Source of the DNA: Cronobacter universalis NCTC 9529
GTDB taxonomy: Bacteria > Pseudomonadota > Gammaproteobacteria > Enterobacterales > Enterobacteriaceae
Direction of reading: 5' to 3'
Assembly (NCBI RefSeq): GCF_001277175.1
Contig: NZ_CP012257.1
Coordinates: forward strand, 3,162,001 to 3,226,000
DNA length: 64,000 bases
This document shows positions 9,294-19,206 of this stretch, one piece after another. The notes beneath the pieces were generated by a model. It saw only the letters and a list, made by a program, of their open reading frames with translations, was not told the origin of the DNA and did no database searches. The number at the start of each line of letters is the position of its first letter. The stretch's first letter is position 1. A program made the position numbers and the translations under genes.

Positions 9294-11420
9294 TTACGAG
9301 AAACGCGACAGCGCGTCGCGCGCGTGGATAGCATTAAGGTTACGCACCAGCAGCTCCACCAGCATGTCGGCGGAGTACGCCTTACGGCTCTCCCCTTCGC
9401 GAAGCCCGCCGATAAACACAAACGCCAGCTTACGCTTGCCGCGCTTCACGCGGGTGTAATTTTTCCAGCGGCCGCCGACGGCGCGCGGCGGTTCAAACCC
9501 TTCGCGGTAAATCAGCGTCACGGTGGTGGTGTCGTTGGCGGTCTGCACCGAGAAATCTTCAATGGCGCTGAGCGGAATACCCGCCGCGAACTGACGGCAG
9601 TGCAGCGAATCGGGCGTCATCGTCAGGAACGGGATCTCACGCTTCTGCCACTGCTGCCAGAGCACGTAACAGGTCAGTAAGCCCAGCAACCCCGTGCCAA
9701 TCGCGATAGCGACGATTTTGCCGTCGGCAATGCCCTGAATATTAAACGGATCCACGATTTTCAGCATGGCGACCGTCGCGATAAACAGCACCACCGCCAG
9801 AATTCCGCCGACGAAAAAGACTTTTTTGCCGGAGTAGAGCGTGACGGCCTCGCCGGACTGCTGCACCACCTCTTCCAGCTCGCGGCGGAACTCTTCGCGA
9901 TGCTCGGCGGCTTTCCCGGCGAGCTCGCCGGTCATTTTGCCGGACAGCGCCTCAGGCTGCGCGAACCACAGACGCAGGTTTTCCCACGGATCCTGCGGCA
10001 CCGCGCGGGTCGCGTGGTGAATCAGCGTGTCGTCGATGGCGCAGCCGAGCGCTTCGATACGCGCGCGTGACGGCGGATGGCTGTCGGTCGGGTGCGCGGC
10101 TTTGTGCTCCAGATAAGCCTGGATATCGCCAAAGCCCTCTTCGCGCAGGCGGGTCACCAGCGCGGCCACCAGATCCTCAAAGCCCGGTTTGCCGTTAAAG
10201 AAATCCTCGAGCGTATTGTTCAGCGGCTCGCTGACGGCGGAAATACGCAGCAGCGATGACGCCAGCGCCTGCGGGGAGCTGGCGCGCGCGCCCATCTCAT
10301 CGGCGGCGTGCTCGCGGATGCGGCTCCAGTGACTCACCGTTTCATGCAGTTGCTCGATAAAATAGACGCCCATATAGAGCGACGGGTAAAGCACCACATG
10401 ATCGATAAACGGCGCGCTCTGCTGGTTTTGCGCCATGGTATTGATGCTGTTGGTAATGCCCGCGTACAGCGGCGCGAAGCGCAGGCTGTATTGCGTATCC
10501 TGGCCTGCGAAGTGGCCCAGTTCGTGGCCGATGACCGCGCAGGTTTCGTCTTTATCGAGCAGCGCCGCCCAGGTGAGCGGGAAATAGAGCGTCTGGCCGG
10601 TCAGCAGCGGGCCGTCTTCCAGCTGCACGCTGTTGGCGGTGACATAAAAGCCTTCCAGCATCCCGACCACGATGTTATCCGGCATCATCGCCCCGGTTTT
10701 CTGCGACAGCGCTTCCACCATGCTCCAGAGCGCGGGCGCCTGTTCGCGGGTCAGATTATAGCCCACCACCTCATTCGGCTCCGGCTGGAACAGCGCGAAG
10801 CAGCGGCGGATGCTGCCGAGGCTTTTATAAAGCACCCAGAGAATACCGAACAGGATCACCAGCGCGAACAGCATCACTTTGATGCCGCCGGCGTTCATTT
10901 TGTAATGCGTGGCGAACCAGAGCGTCTCATAGCCGACGACCGCGAACAGCGCCAGGCCGCAGCAAACGATTTGCGACACCATCAGCCACGGCAGTAGTTT
11001 GCGGCATTTATCAAATGCATGTACCAGCGCATCCTGCGACTGCTTCGCGATGGTCACGCTGCGCCGACACAGCGCGATCGCCCCGGCGTTCAGCACCATG
11101 CACAGCAGCGCCAGCCCGACGGCGAAAGACGCCAGCCCGCTCTGGGTGCGCGCCAGCATGATCTGGCCCGCGTATTCGTTCTGAACGCTCCGTTCGCTCT
11201 CAATGACTTCTGTGGCGGGAACGCGGTAGTTTTTCCCGTCGCTGGTGAATTCAATGATCGCTTTCGGATCCTGCTTCAGCGCGTCGCTCGCCGTCTGAAT
11301 CAGGCTGTTTGAGCTGTCGACGCTCTCCAGAATGTCGCTGACGCGCCAGTGCTGCCAGACGGCATAGCAGGCCACCAGCAGCGGCACCAGAAAAAGATAA
11401 GCGAGATGCTTCCTGTTCAT
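9294..11420 (-). CDS. Membrane-bound M48 family zinc metallopeptidase, copy A
   Basis: A 708-residue integral membrane peptidase. The M48 zinc motif HELGH is at residues 299-303 (VIGHELGHFAGQDTQYSLRF). The third ligand is probably Glu370 in IREHAADEMGA, and the family box TDSHPPSRARIEAL starts near residue 445. Hydrophobic segments lie at about residues 7-22, 95-118, 145-165 and 180-200 before the protease domain, and two more at about 555-610 after it. A soluble C-terminal tail of about 100 residues follows. It is longer than HtpX or LoiP and carries a different architecture. An AAGGAAA ribosome site precedes the ATG. The next upstream gene on this strand is a paralog of similar length. Substrate and role are unknown; membrane protein quality control is the family-level guess. 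Confidence 0.8.
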   Translation of the reverse strand: MNRKHLAYLFLVPLLVACYAVWQHWRVSDILESVDSSNSLIQTASDALKQDPKAIIEFTSDGKNYRVPATEVIESERSVQNEYAGQIMLARTQSGLASFAVGLALLCMVLNAGAIALCRRSVTIAKQSQDALVHAFDKCRKLLPWLMVSQIVCCGLALFAVVGYETLWFATHYKMNAGGIKVMLFALVILFGILWVLYKSLGSIRRCFALFQPEPNEVVGYNLTREQAPALWSMVEALSQKTGAMMPDNIVVGMLEGFYVTANSVQLEDGPLLTGQTLYFPLTWAALLDKDETCAVIGHELGHFAGQDTQYSLRFAPLYAGITNSINTMAQNQQSAPFIDHVVLYPSLYMGVYFIEQLHETVSHWSRIREHAADEMGARASSPQALASSLLRISAVSEPLNNTLEDFFNGKPGFEDLVAALVTRLREEGFGDIQAYLEHKAAHPTDSHPPSRARIEALGCAIDDTLIHHATRAVPQDPWENLRLWFAQPEALSGKMTGELAGKAAEHREEFRRELEEVVQQSGEAVTLYSGKKVFFVGGILAVVLFIATVAMLKIVDPFNIQGIADGKIVAIAIGTGLLGLLTCYVLWQQWQKREIPFLTMTPDSLHCRQFAAGIPLSAIEDFSVQTANDTTTVTLIYREGFEPPRAVGGRWKNYTRVKRGKRKLAFVFIGGLREGESRKAYSADMLVELLVRNLNAIHARDALSRFS

Positions 11421-11476
11421 TGTTACGTCGTTTCCTTGTTAATCCATCCAGAATTGAGGTGTGGCCTCAGGTGAAC

Positions 11477-11493
11477 GGGGCCTTTGTGGCCCC
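11477..11493. terminator. Stem-loop between the two M48 genes
   Basis: GGGGCC-TTTGT-GGCCCC forms a 6-bp stem. On the plus strand a T-rich tail (TGATTTTTATT) follows, while on the minus strand, the direction of the M48 genes, no T run follows. Its function is uncertain; it may partly separate copy B from copy A. Confidence 0.35.
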
Positions 11494-11499
11494 TGATTT

Positions 11500-13632
11500 T
11501 TATTGAAAGTCTTTGATCTCATGCTCGGCGACAGAAGCGCTGAGATAGGTATCCAGCAGTTCAGCGAGTTGCTCTTGCGAAACAGGCGCGCCGCTGGCGT
11601 CTCTGAGCTTGCCGTAAGCCGTCACGTAAAAGAAAGGTTCGGTCGAGGAGCAGTGCGTATAGGTAAGCCAGCGATTATCAGTACGCTTCGGCGGCTCATA
11701 GCCTTCTTTATAGGTAAAACCAATCCGCAAGCCGCGGCGGGTTTTAAAAAACGCATAGCCCGTGAGCGCCGCCAGCGGCACCGGAGCGCCCAGCATATGA
11801 AAGCTGACGCTGCCGTGGCGCAGAACCATGACGGGCTGCTTGCCTCGCTTCCAGACCTTTATAACGCGACGCAGGCCAAGCCCGGCGATGACAGCACACG
11901 CCAGCAACAGTCCCATCAGGGTATAACTCTTGTCATTGGGGGGGAATGTCAGGTCGGGATTAAACAGTCCGCTCAGCGTGGCATAGAGGAAGTACAAAAA
12001 GACCAGCAGTCCCCCGATAGCAATTTTAGGGCGTGCGTAGATAACGGTCTCTTTGGCGGCACGGTTTAAAACGGTTTCCAGAGACTGTTTATAGTTATCG
12101 CGGTATTGCGTGATTTCGCCGGTCAGTTCAGCGCTAAGGGTGCGGCAAAGCGCCTGAAAATCGTTAACCAGCAGAAATAAATGCGCGAAGGAATCGCCTG
12201 TCACCGGACGCGCGGCAATCACGGCCGCCTCATCGGTTGTGCAGCCTAACGCCTCAATACGCGCCCGACAGCTGGGGTGCGTGTCGTAGGGATGCGCCGT
12301 TTCGTTCTCCAGAAATGCCCGCGGATCGGGCAAGGGCAACGTCTGAAGATGGGCGAGCAAAGCGGCGACAACGTCATCAGGCGTAACACGCGCGTGATAA
12401 ACCTCATTCAGATATTCATCTACCGGATTGCTGAGTGCAGCGATACGCAGCAGCGACGAGGAGAGCGCCAGCGGCGTGCTTGCCTTCGCGCCCATTTCAT
12501 CGGCCCCATGCTCGCGGCGCTGGCGCCAGTACATGACCGTATCGTGGAACTGTCCGAGCACATAGTAGCAACTGCTCATCGCCGTATTAAAATCGACGTT
12601 CATGTATCCGGGCGCGTTTTTTCTTAAGCCGAACACAGCGTCAATACTGCTGCTAAATCGCGCGTAAAGCGGCGCAAAGCGAAGGCTATATTCCGTATCT
12701 TTCCCCGCAAAATGCCCAAGCTCATGCCCTAACACGGCGTCAATTTCCGCTTCATTCAGTAACGATGCCCACGGGAGTGAAAAGTAAAGCGTCTGTCCCG
12801 TCAGTATTTCGCCAGTATTCAGCCGGACAGGGTTGGCCGTTACATAAAAATTCTCTGTTAACCCTGCCACGATATTATCCGGCGTAATGGTTTCAAGCCT
12901 GAGAGCGAGCCTTTCCACCCTGGCCCATAATGCTGGCGCATCGTCGCGGCTGAGATTACGCCCCATCACCGGCTTAGGCTCAGGCTGAAAAAGCGAGAAG
13001 CTATTTGACAGCATTTTCACCAGCCGCCAGATAATAAAAATAATGTATCCGATCCCCAGCAGGAAGAAGTAACCGCCCGCCAGAATATCGCTGCCATCCT
13101 TCGCGGTGCTCATCAAGCCGGTTAATTCATAAAAAATCAGACAGCTTATTGAAAGCGTAAGAAAAAGCACCTGCGCCGCCAGCATAAATGGCAGCCAGGT
13201 CCGGCAAAAATCAAAGGCCTGGACAAGATCGTGCTGGGAACGTCTTCCTTTTTTCGCTCCCAGATAGCCCAGCGCTATCAGGGCGCTATTGGTCAGTAAA
13301 TAAAGCAAGGATAGACCGAGCCCCGCATAAGCCAGATAAAGCATCGGTCTGGCAACAGAGAGCGCGTTTTTGTTTTGCGACAGAAAAATCGAGGCATCTG
13401 TCTGCGCATTGCCTGCATCTATCAGTTCGGCTTTATCCGCGCCTTCGCGTTGGTACTCTATTTCTGTCGGCCCGGTAAAGTTATGGTTTACGAGCTTTTC
13501 CGCTTTAACGAGAATCTCTTGTTCGTATTCTGCCCGGTCCAGAAGTGTGGCGACACGGTGATATTGCAAAACGGCAAACAGTAAAATAGCGAGGGGCAAT
13601 AAAAAGAGATAAGCGAAACTCTTTTTGGTCAT
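11500..13632 (-). CDS. Membrane-bound M48 family zinc metallopeptidase, copy B
   Basis: A 710-residue paralog of the downstream M48 gene with the same layout: four N-terminal hydrophobic segments (about 5-25, 95-120, 148-170, 183-205), a central protease domain and two C-terminal membrane segments. HELGH is at residues 303-307 (VLGHELGHFAGKDTEYSLRF), the probable third zinc ligand is Glu374 in RREHGADEMGA, and the box YDTHPSCRARIEAL follows. The blocks around the active site are nearly identical to copy A, while the N-terminal periplasmic loop (about 30-90) and the C-terminal tail diverge strongly. By eye the gene is more AT-rich than copy A, hinting at a different history or weaker codon adaptation. 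The 79-base gap to copy A allows cotranscription. Role unknown. Confidence 0.8.
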   Translation of the reverse strand: MTKKSFAYLFLLPLAILLFAVLQYHRVATLLDRAEYEQEILVKAEKLVNHNFTGPTEIEYQREGADKAELIDAGNAQTDASIFLSQNKNALSVARPMLYLAYAGLGLSLLYLLTNSALIALGYLGAKKGRRSQHDLVQAFDFCRTWLPFMLAAQVLFLTLSISCLIFYELTGLMSTAKDGSDILAGGYFFLLGIGYIIFIIWRLVKMLSNSFSLFQPEPKPVMGRNLSRDDAPALWARVERLALRLETITPDNIVAGLTENFYVTANPVRLNTGEILTGQTLYFSLPWASLLNEAEIDAVLGHELGHFAGKDTEYSLRFAPLYARFSSSIDAVFGLRKNAPGYMNVDFNTAMSSCYYVLGQFHDTVMYWRQRREHGADEMGAKASTPLALSSSLLRIAALSNPVDEYLNEVYHARVTPDDVVAALLAHLQTLPLPDPRAFLENETAHPYDTHPSCRARIEALGCTTDEAAVIAARPVTGDSFAHLFLLVNDFQALCRTLSAELTGEITQYRDNYKQSLETVLNRAAKETVIYARPKIAIGGLLVFLYFLYATLSGLFNPDLTFPPNDKSYTLMGLLLACAVIAGLGLRRVIKVWKRGKQPVMVLRHGSVSFHMLGAPVPLAALTGYAFFKTRRGLRIGFTYKEGYEPPKRTDNRWLTYTHCSSTEPFFYVTAYGKLRDASGAPVSQEQLAELLDTYLSASVAEHEIKDFQ

Positions 13633-13845
13633 GATGGCGATCCCGGCATTAATCCATTAATTGAGAGAATAGTCCCCTGCCTGTGATCAACACAGTTGAC
13701 GAGATTGCATTCGCAGGGAAGATACGAACGGGAAAGCTTAACAAAGCGAGCCCGCAGGCGGGCCTACCAGAATTTGGCTTGCTACTGAAAACAATGTGTT
13801 AACGGGAAAGAAAAACGCGGCATTGGGCGCCGCGTGAAGAGAGGT
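13633..13845. promoter_or_regulatory. Intergenic region upstream of M48 copy B
   Basis: A 213-base gap carrying the upstream region of M48 copy B and the end of sseB. It contains a GC-rich stem-loop GCCCGC-AG-GCGGGC at 13750-13763 and the sseB terminator. E. coli has the sRNA gene ryfA between sseA and sseB, but no recognisable counterpart is seen here. Confidence 0.4.
13809..13835 (-). terminator. Rho-independent terminator of sseB
   Basis: Read on the minus strand, ACGCGGC pairs with GCCGCGT (7-bp stem) and is followed by TTTTTC, ten bases after the sseB stop codon. Confidence 0.8.
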
Positions 13846-14643
13846 TCAGATAATGCGGTTTTGTTTGAAATCGCGCAGAAAGCTGCCCCAGCGGCGCTCG
13901 TAGAACGGCGTCAGGTGCGCCATCATAAAGTGGCTGATGCCCTTCTCGCCTTCCACCACCTGGCAGATATCCACCGGCTCGTCGCCCGGCAGGGTATCGG
14001 TCGCCACACTGCCGGCGGCGTTAATCACCGGCTCAATGTCGCCATCCGCCTCGATGCCGATAAGATAGTTAGCGGGCTCGTCGGCGTGTTCTTTTAACAG
14101 GCACAGATACGCGCGTTTTACCGTTTTCATCTCTTTGAACAGCACGGTCAATGATTCGATCATTTGCGCAGGCGGTTCGGCCACTTCGGAAAGCAGCAGC
14201 GACGCGCCGCCTTCCAGCACTTCCTGCTGGCTGAGCGCCGAGCCTTCCGGGCTTATCAGGTGGCGAATCTCACTGGGCGTAAACTCTTTACCGGTTGGCA
14301 GTTTGGCGTTGAGGAACAGCGTTTCGCCAAGCGTCATTTCAAAGAGCGTGCGCACCGGCATCGCCACAAACGCCTGTTCGCCTTCCACCGCCTTTTCAAG
14401 GGCCGCCGGAGAGCTGAAGAAAGGGATCACCGAGGTGCCGTCGTCTTTTTCCCAGTGCTGGAGATCCACGGCGCTTTCAGCGACGACCGCTTCGCCATCC
14501 GCCGCTTCGCCTGGCACCCACACGGTGGATTCCAGCAGCGTGCGGAAAAACGCCGGACGGAACGCAGGCTCCGCCGCGGCCTTTTCCAGCAGGATTTCGA
14601 GTTCGTTTTTTTCTGCGTTGTTTTCGTTTTTCGTTTCGGACAT
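13846..14643 (-). CDS. sseB: Enhanced serine sensitivity protein SseB
   Basis: A soluble protein of 265 residues, named in E. coli for causing serine sensitivity when overexpressed; its biochemical role is not established. The sequence follows E. coli SseB closely from residue 8 on, with conserved blocks FFRTLLESTVWVPG, LFEMTLGETLFLNAKLPTGKEF and GSVATDTLPGDEP, and the C-terminal end YERRWGSFLRDFKQNRII. The N-terminus carries a short acidic, Asn-rich extension (KNENNAEKNE) compared with E. coli. The order sseB-pepB is conserved, but the pepB gap contains repeats rather than a tight junction. Confidence 0.93.
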   Translation of the reverse strand: MSETKNENNAEKNELEILLEKAAAEPAFRPAFFRTLLESTVWVPGEAADGEAVVAESAVDLQHWEKDDGTSVIPFFSSPAALEKAVEGEQAFVAMPVRTLFEMTLGETLFLNAKLPTGKEFTPSEIRHLISPEGSALSQQEVLEGGASLLLSEVAEPPAQMIESLTVLFKEMKTVKRAYLCLLKEHADEPANYLIGIEADGDIEPVINAAGSVATDTLPGDEPVDICQVVEGEKGISHFMMAHLTPFYERRWGSFLRDFKQNRII

Positions 14644-14691
14644 AGGTTTTAATTTGTCATTGATGAGCGAGAGGAAAGCCTCTCGCCCCGG

Positions 14692-14711
14692 CCCTCTCCT
14701 GCCGGAGAGGG
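14692..14711. repeat. CCCTCTCC/GGAGAGGG palindromic repeat
   Basis: Perfect 8-bp inverted arms around TGCC in the pepB-sseB gap, embedded in CCCCGGCC...GGGGAAG. Sequences of this type are common intergenic repeats in enterobacteria. It could act as a weak terminator or mRNA-stabilising hairpin after pepB. Confidence 0.55.
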
Positions 14712-14778
14712 GGAAGCGTTAATGGTGATGTAAGGCGGATAAAGCAGCGCAATCATCGCTTCACATTATTATCGCGTT

Positions 14779-14807
14779 GGTGGATGCGCTTCGCTTACCC
14801 ACCCTAC
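14779..14807. repeat. REP-like palindrome, family GGTGGGTGCG..ACCCACCCTAC
   Basis: The core GGTGGATGCG-CTTCGCTTACCCACC-CTAC matches the family copies at 23671, 23722, 23768, 31748 and 31798 in one or the other orientation. Arms GGTGG(A/G)T and ACCCACC form the stem. It sits between pepB and sseB. A degenerate, shortened relative (CAGGGCGGGTACCCGCC) follows at 14827-14843. Confidence 0.7.
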
Positions 14808-14853
14808 AGGCATAAGATGTTGTTTGCAGGGCGGGTACCCGCCACGCCCGCCC

Positions 14854-16140
14854 TTACTCGCCGGTCAGCAGATTCGCCAGCGTGCGCACGCCGATGCCGG
14901 TCGCGCCCGCCGCCCACTGCTCCACCGCCGCTTTACGGTAAGTGGCGGAACAGTCGATATGCAGCCAGCCCTGCTGGTAGTTTTCGACAAAGTGCGACAG
15001 GAAACCCGCCGCGGTGCTGGCGCCCGCCGGATACGCGCCGCCCGCCGTGTTGTTGAGCTCGGCGAAGTTCGACGGCAGCTGGTTGCGGTGAAACTCCGCC
15101 AGCGGCAGACGCCAGAAGGCTTCGTTTTCCGCCTGCGCGCTTTGCAGCAGACGGTTCGCCAGCGCGTCGTCAAAGCTGAACAGCGCATGGTAATCGTTGC
15201 CGAGCGCCGTTTTGGCAGCGCCGGTCAGCGTCGCGGCGTCGATAATCAGCTCCGGCTTCTGGGCGCTGGCGTCGATCAGCCCGTCCGCCAGCACCAGACG
15301 TCCTTCCGCGTCGGTGTTCATCACCTCCACGGTTTTGCCGTTGCGGTAGCGAATAATATCGCCCAGACGGAAGGCGTTGCCGCTAATCATGTTATCCGCG
15401 CAGCAGAGGATCAGCTTAACGCGCTTGTTCAGGCCGCGCGTAATCGCGAACGCCAGCGAGCCGGTTACCAGCGCCGCGCCGCCCATGTCGGATTTCATCG
15501 AATCCATAAACGCGGTCTGCTTAATGCTGTAACCGCCGGAGTCAAACGTAATACCTTTGCCGACGAGGCAGGCGTAAACCGGCGCGTTCGCATCGCCCGT
15601 CGGGTTGAAATCGAGCGCCAGCAGGACCGGCGGGCGTTCAGAGCCGCGGCCTACGGTATGCAGCCCCAGGTAGTTCTGTTCGCGCAGATCTTCGCCTTTG
15701 GTGATGCGGTAGCTCACGCGCTCGCCGCCGACATCCGCCAGCAGATCCACGGCGCGCTGCGCCAGATGCTCCGGACCCATCTCTTCCGCCGGGGCGTTAA
15801 TGACATCGCGCACCCAGTCGATGACTTTCAGGCGGCTGTTCAGCTCTTTCTGCTGCGCGTCGTCAAGCGGCGCCCAGGCGACGGTGCGTTTGCCTTTCGG
15901 GCCGCGATAGCCCATCCAGAACGCCCAGCTTTTTTCAACATCCCAGCCATCGCCGGCAAGCTCAACGTGTTTGAGCCCCTGGCCGTCGATTTTGCGTCCG
16001 GCGCGCTGGATGAGATGCAAATCGTCTTTGCCCGTCAGGTGCAGCGCGATACCGTCCTGCGTAAAACTGTACAGTGCTTTTTCACCCCAGCGAGCGTCGG
16101 CAGGCTCACGGGAAAGGGTAATCTTCATGGCTTCGGTCAT
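14854..16140 (-). CDS. pepB: Aminopeptidase B (PepB), M17 family
   Basis: Cytoplasmic leucyl-aminopeptidase-family enzyme using two metal ions to remove N-terminal residues from peptides, 428 residues from the ATG that starts [10 protein letters not shown], as in E. coli. The M17 active-site blocks are intact: [16 protein letters not shown] (metal/lysine site), [15 protein letters not shown] and the signature [14 protein letters not shown]. An in-frame start ten codons upstream lies in a poorly conserved stretch and is not preferred. It follows iscX by 63 bases at the distal end of the isc operon, the arrangement seen in E. coli. Confidence 0.95.
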   Translation of the reverse strand: MTEAMKITLSREPADARWGEKALYSFTQDGIALHLTGKDDLHLIQRAGRKIDGQGLKHVELAGDGWDVEKSWAFWMGYRGPKGKRTVAWAPLDDAQQKELNSRLKVIDWVRDVINAPAEEMGPEHLAQRAVDLLADVGGERVSYRITKGEDLREQNYLGLHTVGRGSERPPVLLALDFNPTGDANAPVYACLVGKGITFDSGGYSIKQTAFMDSMKSDMGGAALVTGSLAFAITRGLNKRVKLILCCADNMISGNAFRLGDIIRYRNGKTVEVMNTDAEGRLVLADGLIDASAQKPELIIDAATLTGAAKTALGNDYHALFSFDDALANRLLQSAQAENEAFWRLPLAEFHRNQLPSNFAELNNTAGGAYPAGASTAAGFLSHFVENYQQGWLHIDCSATYRKAAVEQWAAGATGIGVRTLANLLTGE

Positions 16141-16203
16141 TTTATTTTCCTTATCTCGCCTGATGCGCAACGAAAACGGGCCGCCTTCTGGCAGCCCGTT
16201 GCG

Positions 16204-16404
16204 TTATTCTGCTTCGTCTAACCAGACCAGCAGTATAGCCTCTAAAACCTTTTCGTTAGAGGCCTGTGGATCGTCATCGAAATCCTCGAGGTCGCAGATC
16301 CACTGGTGCATATCGGTAAAGCGCACGGTTTTCGGGTCCACGTCCGGGCGGCTGTCATACAGCGCCTCGCCGATTTCGCGGCTGTCGGTCCATTTCAGTC
16401 CCAT
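16204..16404 (-). CDS. iscX: Fe-S assembly protein IscX
   Basis: A 66-residue acidic protein that binds IscS and acts as an iron-dependent modulator or iron adaptor in cluster assembly. The sequence [17 protein letters not shown] and the C-terminal LDEAE are characteristic of the family, as is the acidic DLEDFDDDP stretch. It starts one base after the stop of fdx, so it is part of the isc operon and probably translationally coupled. Confidence 0.95.
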   Translation of the reverse strand: MGLKWTDSREIGEALYDSRPDVDPKTVRFTDMHQWICDLEDFDDDPQASNEKVLEAILLVWLDEAE

Positions 16405-16405
16405 A

Positions 16406-16741
16406 TTAATGCTCCCTGGCGTGGTTGATGGTGTAACGCGGCATTTCCACCACCAGATCTTCGTCCGTGACGCGCGCCTGGCAGCTCAGACGGCTTTCCG
16501 GCTCCAGCCCCCAGGCTTTGTCCAGCATGTCGTCTTCATCTTCGGTGCTTTCCGGCAGCGAATCGAAACCTTCACGCACGATGCAGTGGCAGGTGGTGCA
16601 GGCGCACGATTTCTCACAGGCGTGTTCAATTTCAATGCCGTTGCGCAGCGCAACGTCAAGAATGGTTTCACCGCTTTGCGCTTCCAGTACTGCGCCATCA
16701 GGGCAAAGATCCTGATGAGGCAAAAAAACAATCTTAGGCAT
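16406..16741 (-). CDS. fdx: [2Fe-2S] ferredoxin Fdx of the isc system
   Basis: A 111-residue adrenodoxin-type ferredoxin that supplies electrons for cluster assembly on IscU. Cluster ligands are the cysteines in [12 protein letters not shown] and the more distal one in SRLSCQARV, giving the C-X5-C-X2-C...C pattern. It starts two bases after the hscA stop. Confidence 0.96.
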   Translation of the reverse strand: MPKIVFLPHQDLCPDGAVLEAQSGETILDVALRNGIEIEHACEKSCACTTCHCIVREGFDSLPESTEDEDDMLDKAWGLEPESRLSCQARVTDEDLVVEMPRYTINHAREH

Positions 16742-16743
16742 TA

Positions 16744-18594
16744 TTAAACCTCGTCGACGGAGTGACCTTTCAGCGCCTGACGGATGGATTCATCCATGCG
16801 GCGAGCGGCAAACTCCTGGGTCTGTTTATCTGTATTTTTTATCGCGTCTTCAATGGCGCTGACGTCGTCGCCTTCCGCGGCGGCGCGCAGTTGCGCCATC
16901 GCGTCATCAATGGCGGCGCGCTCGGTCGCGCTAAGCAGCGCGCCGTCGCTTTTCAGGGCGCCGTCGAGGCTTTCCAGCACCCGCGCGGCTTCCACCTTTT
17001 GTTCGGCGAGCATGCGTGCCTGCACGTCCTGCTCGGCAAAGCTCATGGAGTCCTGAATCATGCTGGCGATTTCGCCGTCGGTCAGCCCGTAAGACGGTTT
17101 CACCTGAATGGACGCCTCCACGCCGGTGGATTTCTCCATCGCGGTGACGCTCAGCAGGCCGTCGGCATCCACCTGGAAGGTGACGCGGATATGCGCGCCG
17201 CCCGCCGGCATCGCCGGAATGCCGCGCAGCGTAAAGCGCGCGAGCGATCGGCAATCCTGCACCAGTTCACGCTCGCCCTGCATAACGTGAATCGCCATTG
17301 CGGTCTGGCCATCTTTAAAGGTGGTGAACTCCTGCGCGCGCGCCACTGGGATCGTGGTATTGCGCGGGATGACTTTCTCCACCAGGCCGCCCATGGTTTC
17401 AAGACCGAGCGACAGCGGGATAACATCCAGCAGCAGCATTTCGCTGTCCGGCTTGTTGCCCACCAGAATATCGGCTTGGATAGCGGCGCCGATGGCGACC
17501 ACGCGATCCGGGTCTATGGAGGTGAGCGGCGTGCGGCCAAAAAATTCGCCGACGCGCTCGCGCACCAGCGGCACGCGGGTCGAACCGCCCACCATGACCA
17601 CTTCCAGCACCTCGCCCGCTTCCACGCCCGCGTCTTTCAGCGCGCGACGGCATGAGAGCAGCGTGCGCTTGACCAGCGGCGCGATGAGTTCACTGAATTG
17701 CTCGCGGGTGATGCTGCCCTGCCAGCCCGCCACGTTAACCTGCGCGACATCGGCGTCGCTGAGTTCGATTTTCGCCTGGGTGGCGGCGTCAAGCAGCTGG
17801 CGCTGAAGACGGTTGTCGCTGCGATCGGCGATGCCTGCCTGCTCGCGAATGTAATCCGCCAGCAGATGGTCGAAATCGTCGCCGCCGAGCGCGGAGTCGC
17901 CGCCCGTCGCCAGCACTTCAAACACGCCGCGGCTTAAGCGCAGCACGGAGATATCAAACGTGCCGCCGCCTAAATCGTAGACGGCGATAACGCCTTCCTG
18001 ACCGGAATCGAGGCCGTAGGCGATCGCCGCCGCGGTCGGCTCATTCAGCAGGCGCAGCACATGCAGCCCGGCAAGACGCGCGGCGTCTTTGGTGCCCTGG
18101 CGCTGCGCATCGTCAAAGTAGGCCGGAACGGTGATGACCACGCCGTCGAGATCGCCCGCCAGCGCTTCGCGCGCGCGTTCGGCCAGGGTTTTAAGAATAT
18201 CGGCGGAGACGCGTACCGGGTTCAGCAGCCCTGCCGGGGTGTCGATCATCGGCAGGCCGTTTTCGCTCGCGCGTAGCTGATACGGCAGATGCGGGTAGCG
18301 CGCCTGAATATCGGCGAGGGAGCGGCCCATCAGGCGCTTCACGGAGCTGATGGTGTTTACCGGATCGTCCGCCGCCTGGGCGCGGGCGTCATACCCGACG
18401 TTGTAGCCCTGTGACTGGTAGTGCACCACGGACGGCAGCAGATGGCGCCCCTGATGGTCCGCCAGCGTTTCCGGCTGGCCGCTGCGCACGGTCGCGACCA
18501 GCGAATGCGTGGTGCCAAGATCGATGCCCGCCGCCAGCTTGCGCTGGTGCGGCGCGCTACTCATGCCGGGCTCACTGATTTGTAATAAGGCCAT
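16744..18594 (-). CDS. hscA: Hsp70-type chaperone HscA
   Basis: A specialised Hsp70 of 616 residues that uses ATP to help release Fe-S clusters from IscU, which it binds through the LPPVK motif. The nucleotide-binding domain has [12 protein letters not shown] (about residues 24-35), the phosphate loop [12 protein letters not shown] and [11 protein letters not shown] substrate-binding domain follows from about residue 390. It lies 15 bases downstream of hscB, its J-domain partner. Confidence 0.96.
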   Translation of the reverse strand: MALLQISEPGMSSAPHQRKLAAGIDLGTTHSLVATVRSGQPETLADHQGRHLLPSVVHYQSQGYNVGYDARAQAADDPVNTISSVKRLMGRSLADIQARYPHLPYQLRASENGLPMIDTPAGLLNPVRVSADILKTLAERAREALAGDLDGVVITVPAYFDDAQRQGTKDAARLAGLHVLRLLNEPTAAAIAYGLDSGQEGVIAVYDLGGGTFDISVLRLSRGVFEVLATGGDSALGGDDFDHLLADYIREQAGIADRSDNRLQRQLLDAATQAKIELSDADVAQVNVAGWQGSITREQFSELIAPLVKRTLLSCRRALKDAGVEAGEVLEVVMVGGSTRVPLVRERVGEFFGRTPLTSIDPDRVVAIGAAIQADILVGNKPDSEMLLLDVIPLSLGLETMGGLVEKVIPRNTTIPVARAQEFTTFKDGQTAMAIHVMQGERELVQDCRSLARFTLRGIPAMPAGGAHIRVTFQVDADGLLSVTAMEKSTGVEASIQVKPSYGLTDGEIASMIQDSMSFAEQDVQARMLAEQKVEAARVLESLDGALKSDGALLSATERAAIDDAMAQLRAAAEGDDVSAIEDAIKNTDKQTQEFAARRMDESIRQALKGHSVDEV

Positions 18595-18609
18595 GTTGAG
18601 CTTCCAGAA

Positions 18610-19125
18610 TTAAAAATCGAGCCACTTTTCTTCGAGTTGTTCTGACTGGCTTAACAGCTTATCGAGAAAACGCAGCTTGCGTACCGTATCGGCCGCCTGC
18701 GCCCACGCGCCGTCATCCAGCTCCGCGACCATGTGCTGATGGCGTTCCTGATACATTGCTTTGACGTTACGGACGAAGGCTTCGAGGCGGTCGGCGTCTT
18801 TGGCCTGCTCAATCTCATCCAGCGCTTCGCGAAGCTCCAGTTGCTCCATCAGAAACGCGGTGTCGCGCACGGTGTGCTGTTCATTCGCCAGATCAAAGCC
18901 GTGCAGAGAGAGCAGATATTCCGCGCGCGTCAGCGGATGGCGCAGCGTTTGCCATGCCTGATTGATAGTGGCGGATTGCGAGAGCGCCGCCAGTTGTTCG
19001 GCCTGGGAGCGGCTGGCGTATTTATCGGGGTGATACTGACGTTGCAGATCCTGGTAACGAGCCGCCAGTTGGGCACTGTCCAGCGCATAACGGGCCTGCA
19101 GCCCAAAGAGGGTGAAGTAATCCAT
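18610..19125 (-). CDS. hscB: J-domain co-chaperone HscB
   Basis: Delivers IscU to HscA and stimulates its ATPase. The start at 19125 (MDYFTLFGL) gives the standard 171 residues; a start seven codons upstream is not favoured. The J domain carries the HPD motif in [11 protein letters not shown] at about residues 32-34, followed by the three-helix IscU-binding domain with [12 protein letters not shown] and [13 protein letters not shown]. The operon order iscA-hscB-hscA is conserved. Confidence 0.96.
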   Translation of the reverse strand: MDYFTLFGLQARYALDSAQLAARYQDLQRQYHPDKYASRSQAEQLAALSQSATINQAWQTLRHPLTRAEYLLSLHGFDLANEQHTVRDTAFLMEQLELREALDEIEQAKDADRLEAFVRNVKAMYQERHQHMVAELDDGAWAQAADTVRKLRFLDKLLSQSEQLEEKWLDF

Positions 19126-19206
19126 AACAGTCTCGGGGTCAGTCAACGTGATAAAACAAATACCCCGCCTGCGGCCGGCGCAGACGGGGAGAGGCGGGAA
19201 AGATTA

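Noticed and set aside
10308..10997. 229-codon plus-strand frame inside M48 copy A
   Set aside because: His/Arg/Gln-rich antisense shadow of the protease gene; no recognisable motif or ribosome site.
13633..13845. Possible ryfA sRNA in the sseA-sseB region
   Set aside because: The E. coli locus has ryfA near here, but I recognise no matching sequence; only a GC-rich hairpin and the sseB terminator are visible.
14824..16221. 465-codon plus-strand frame opposite pepB
   Set aside because: Entirely antisense to a well-conserved enzyme and made of Arg/Ala/Gln-rich sequence typical of GC-rich shadows.
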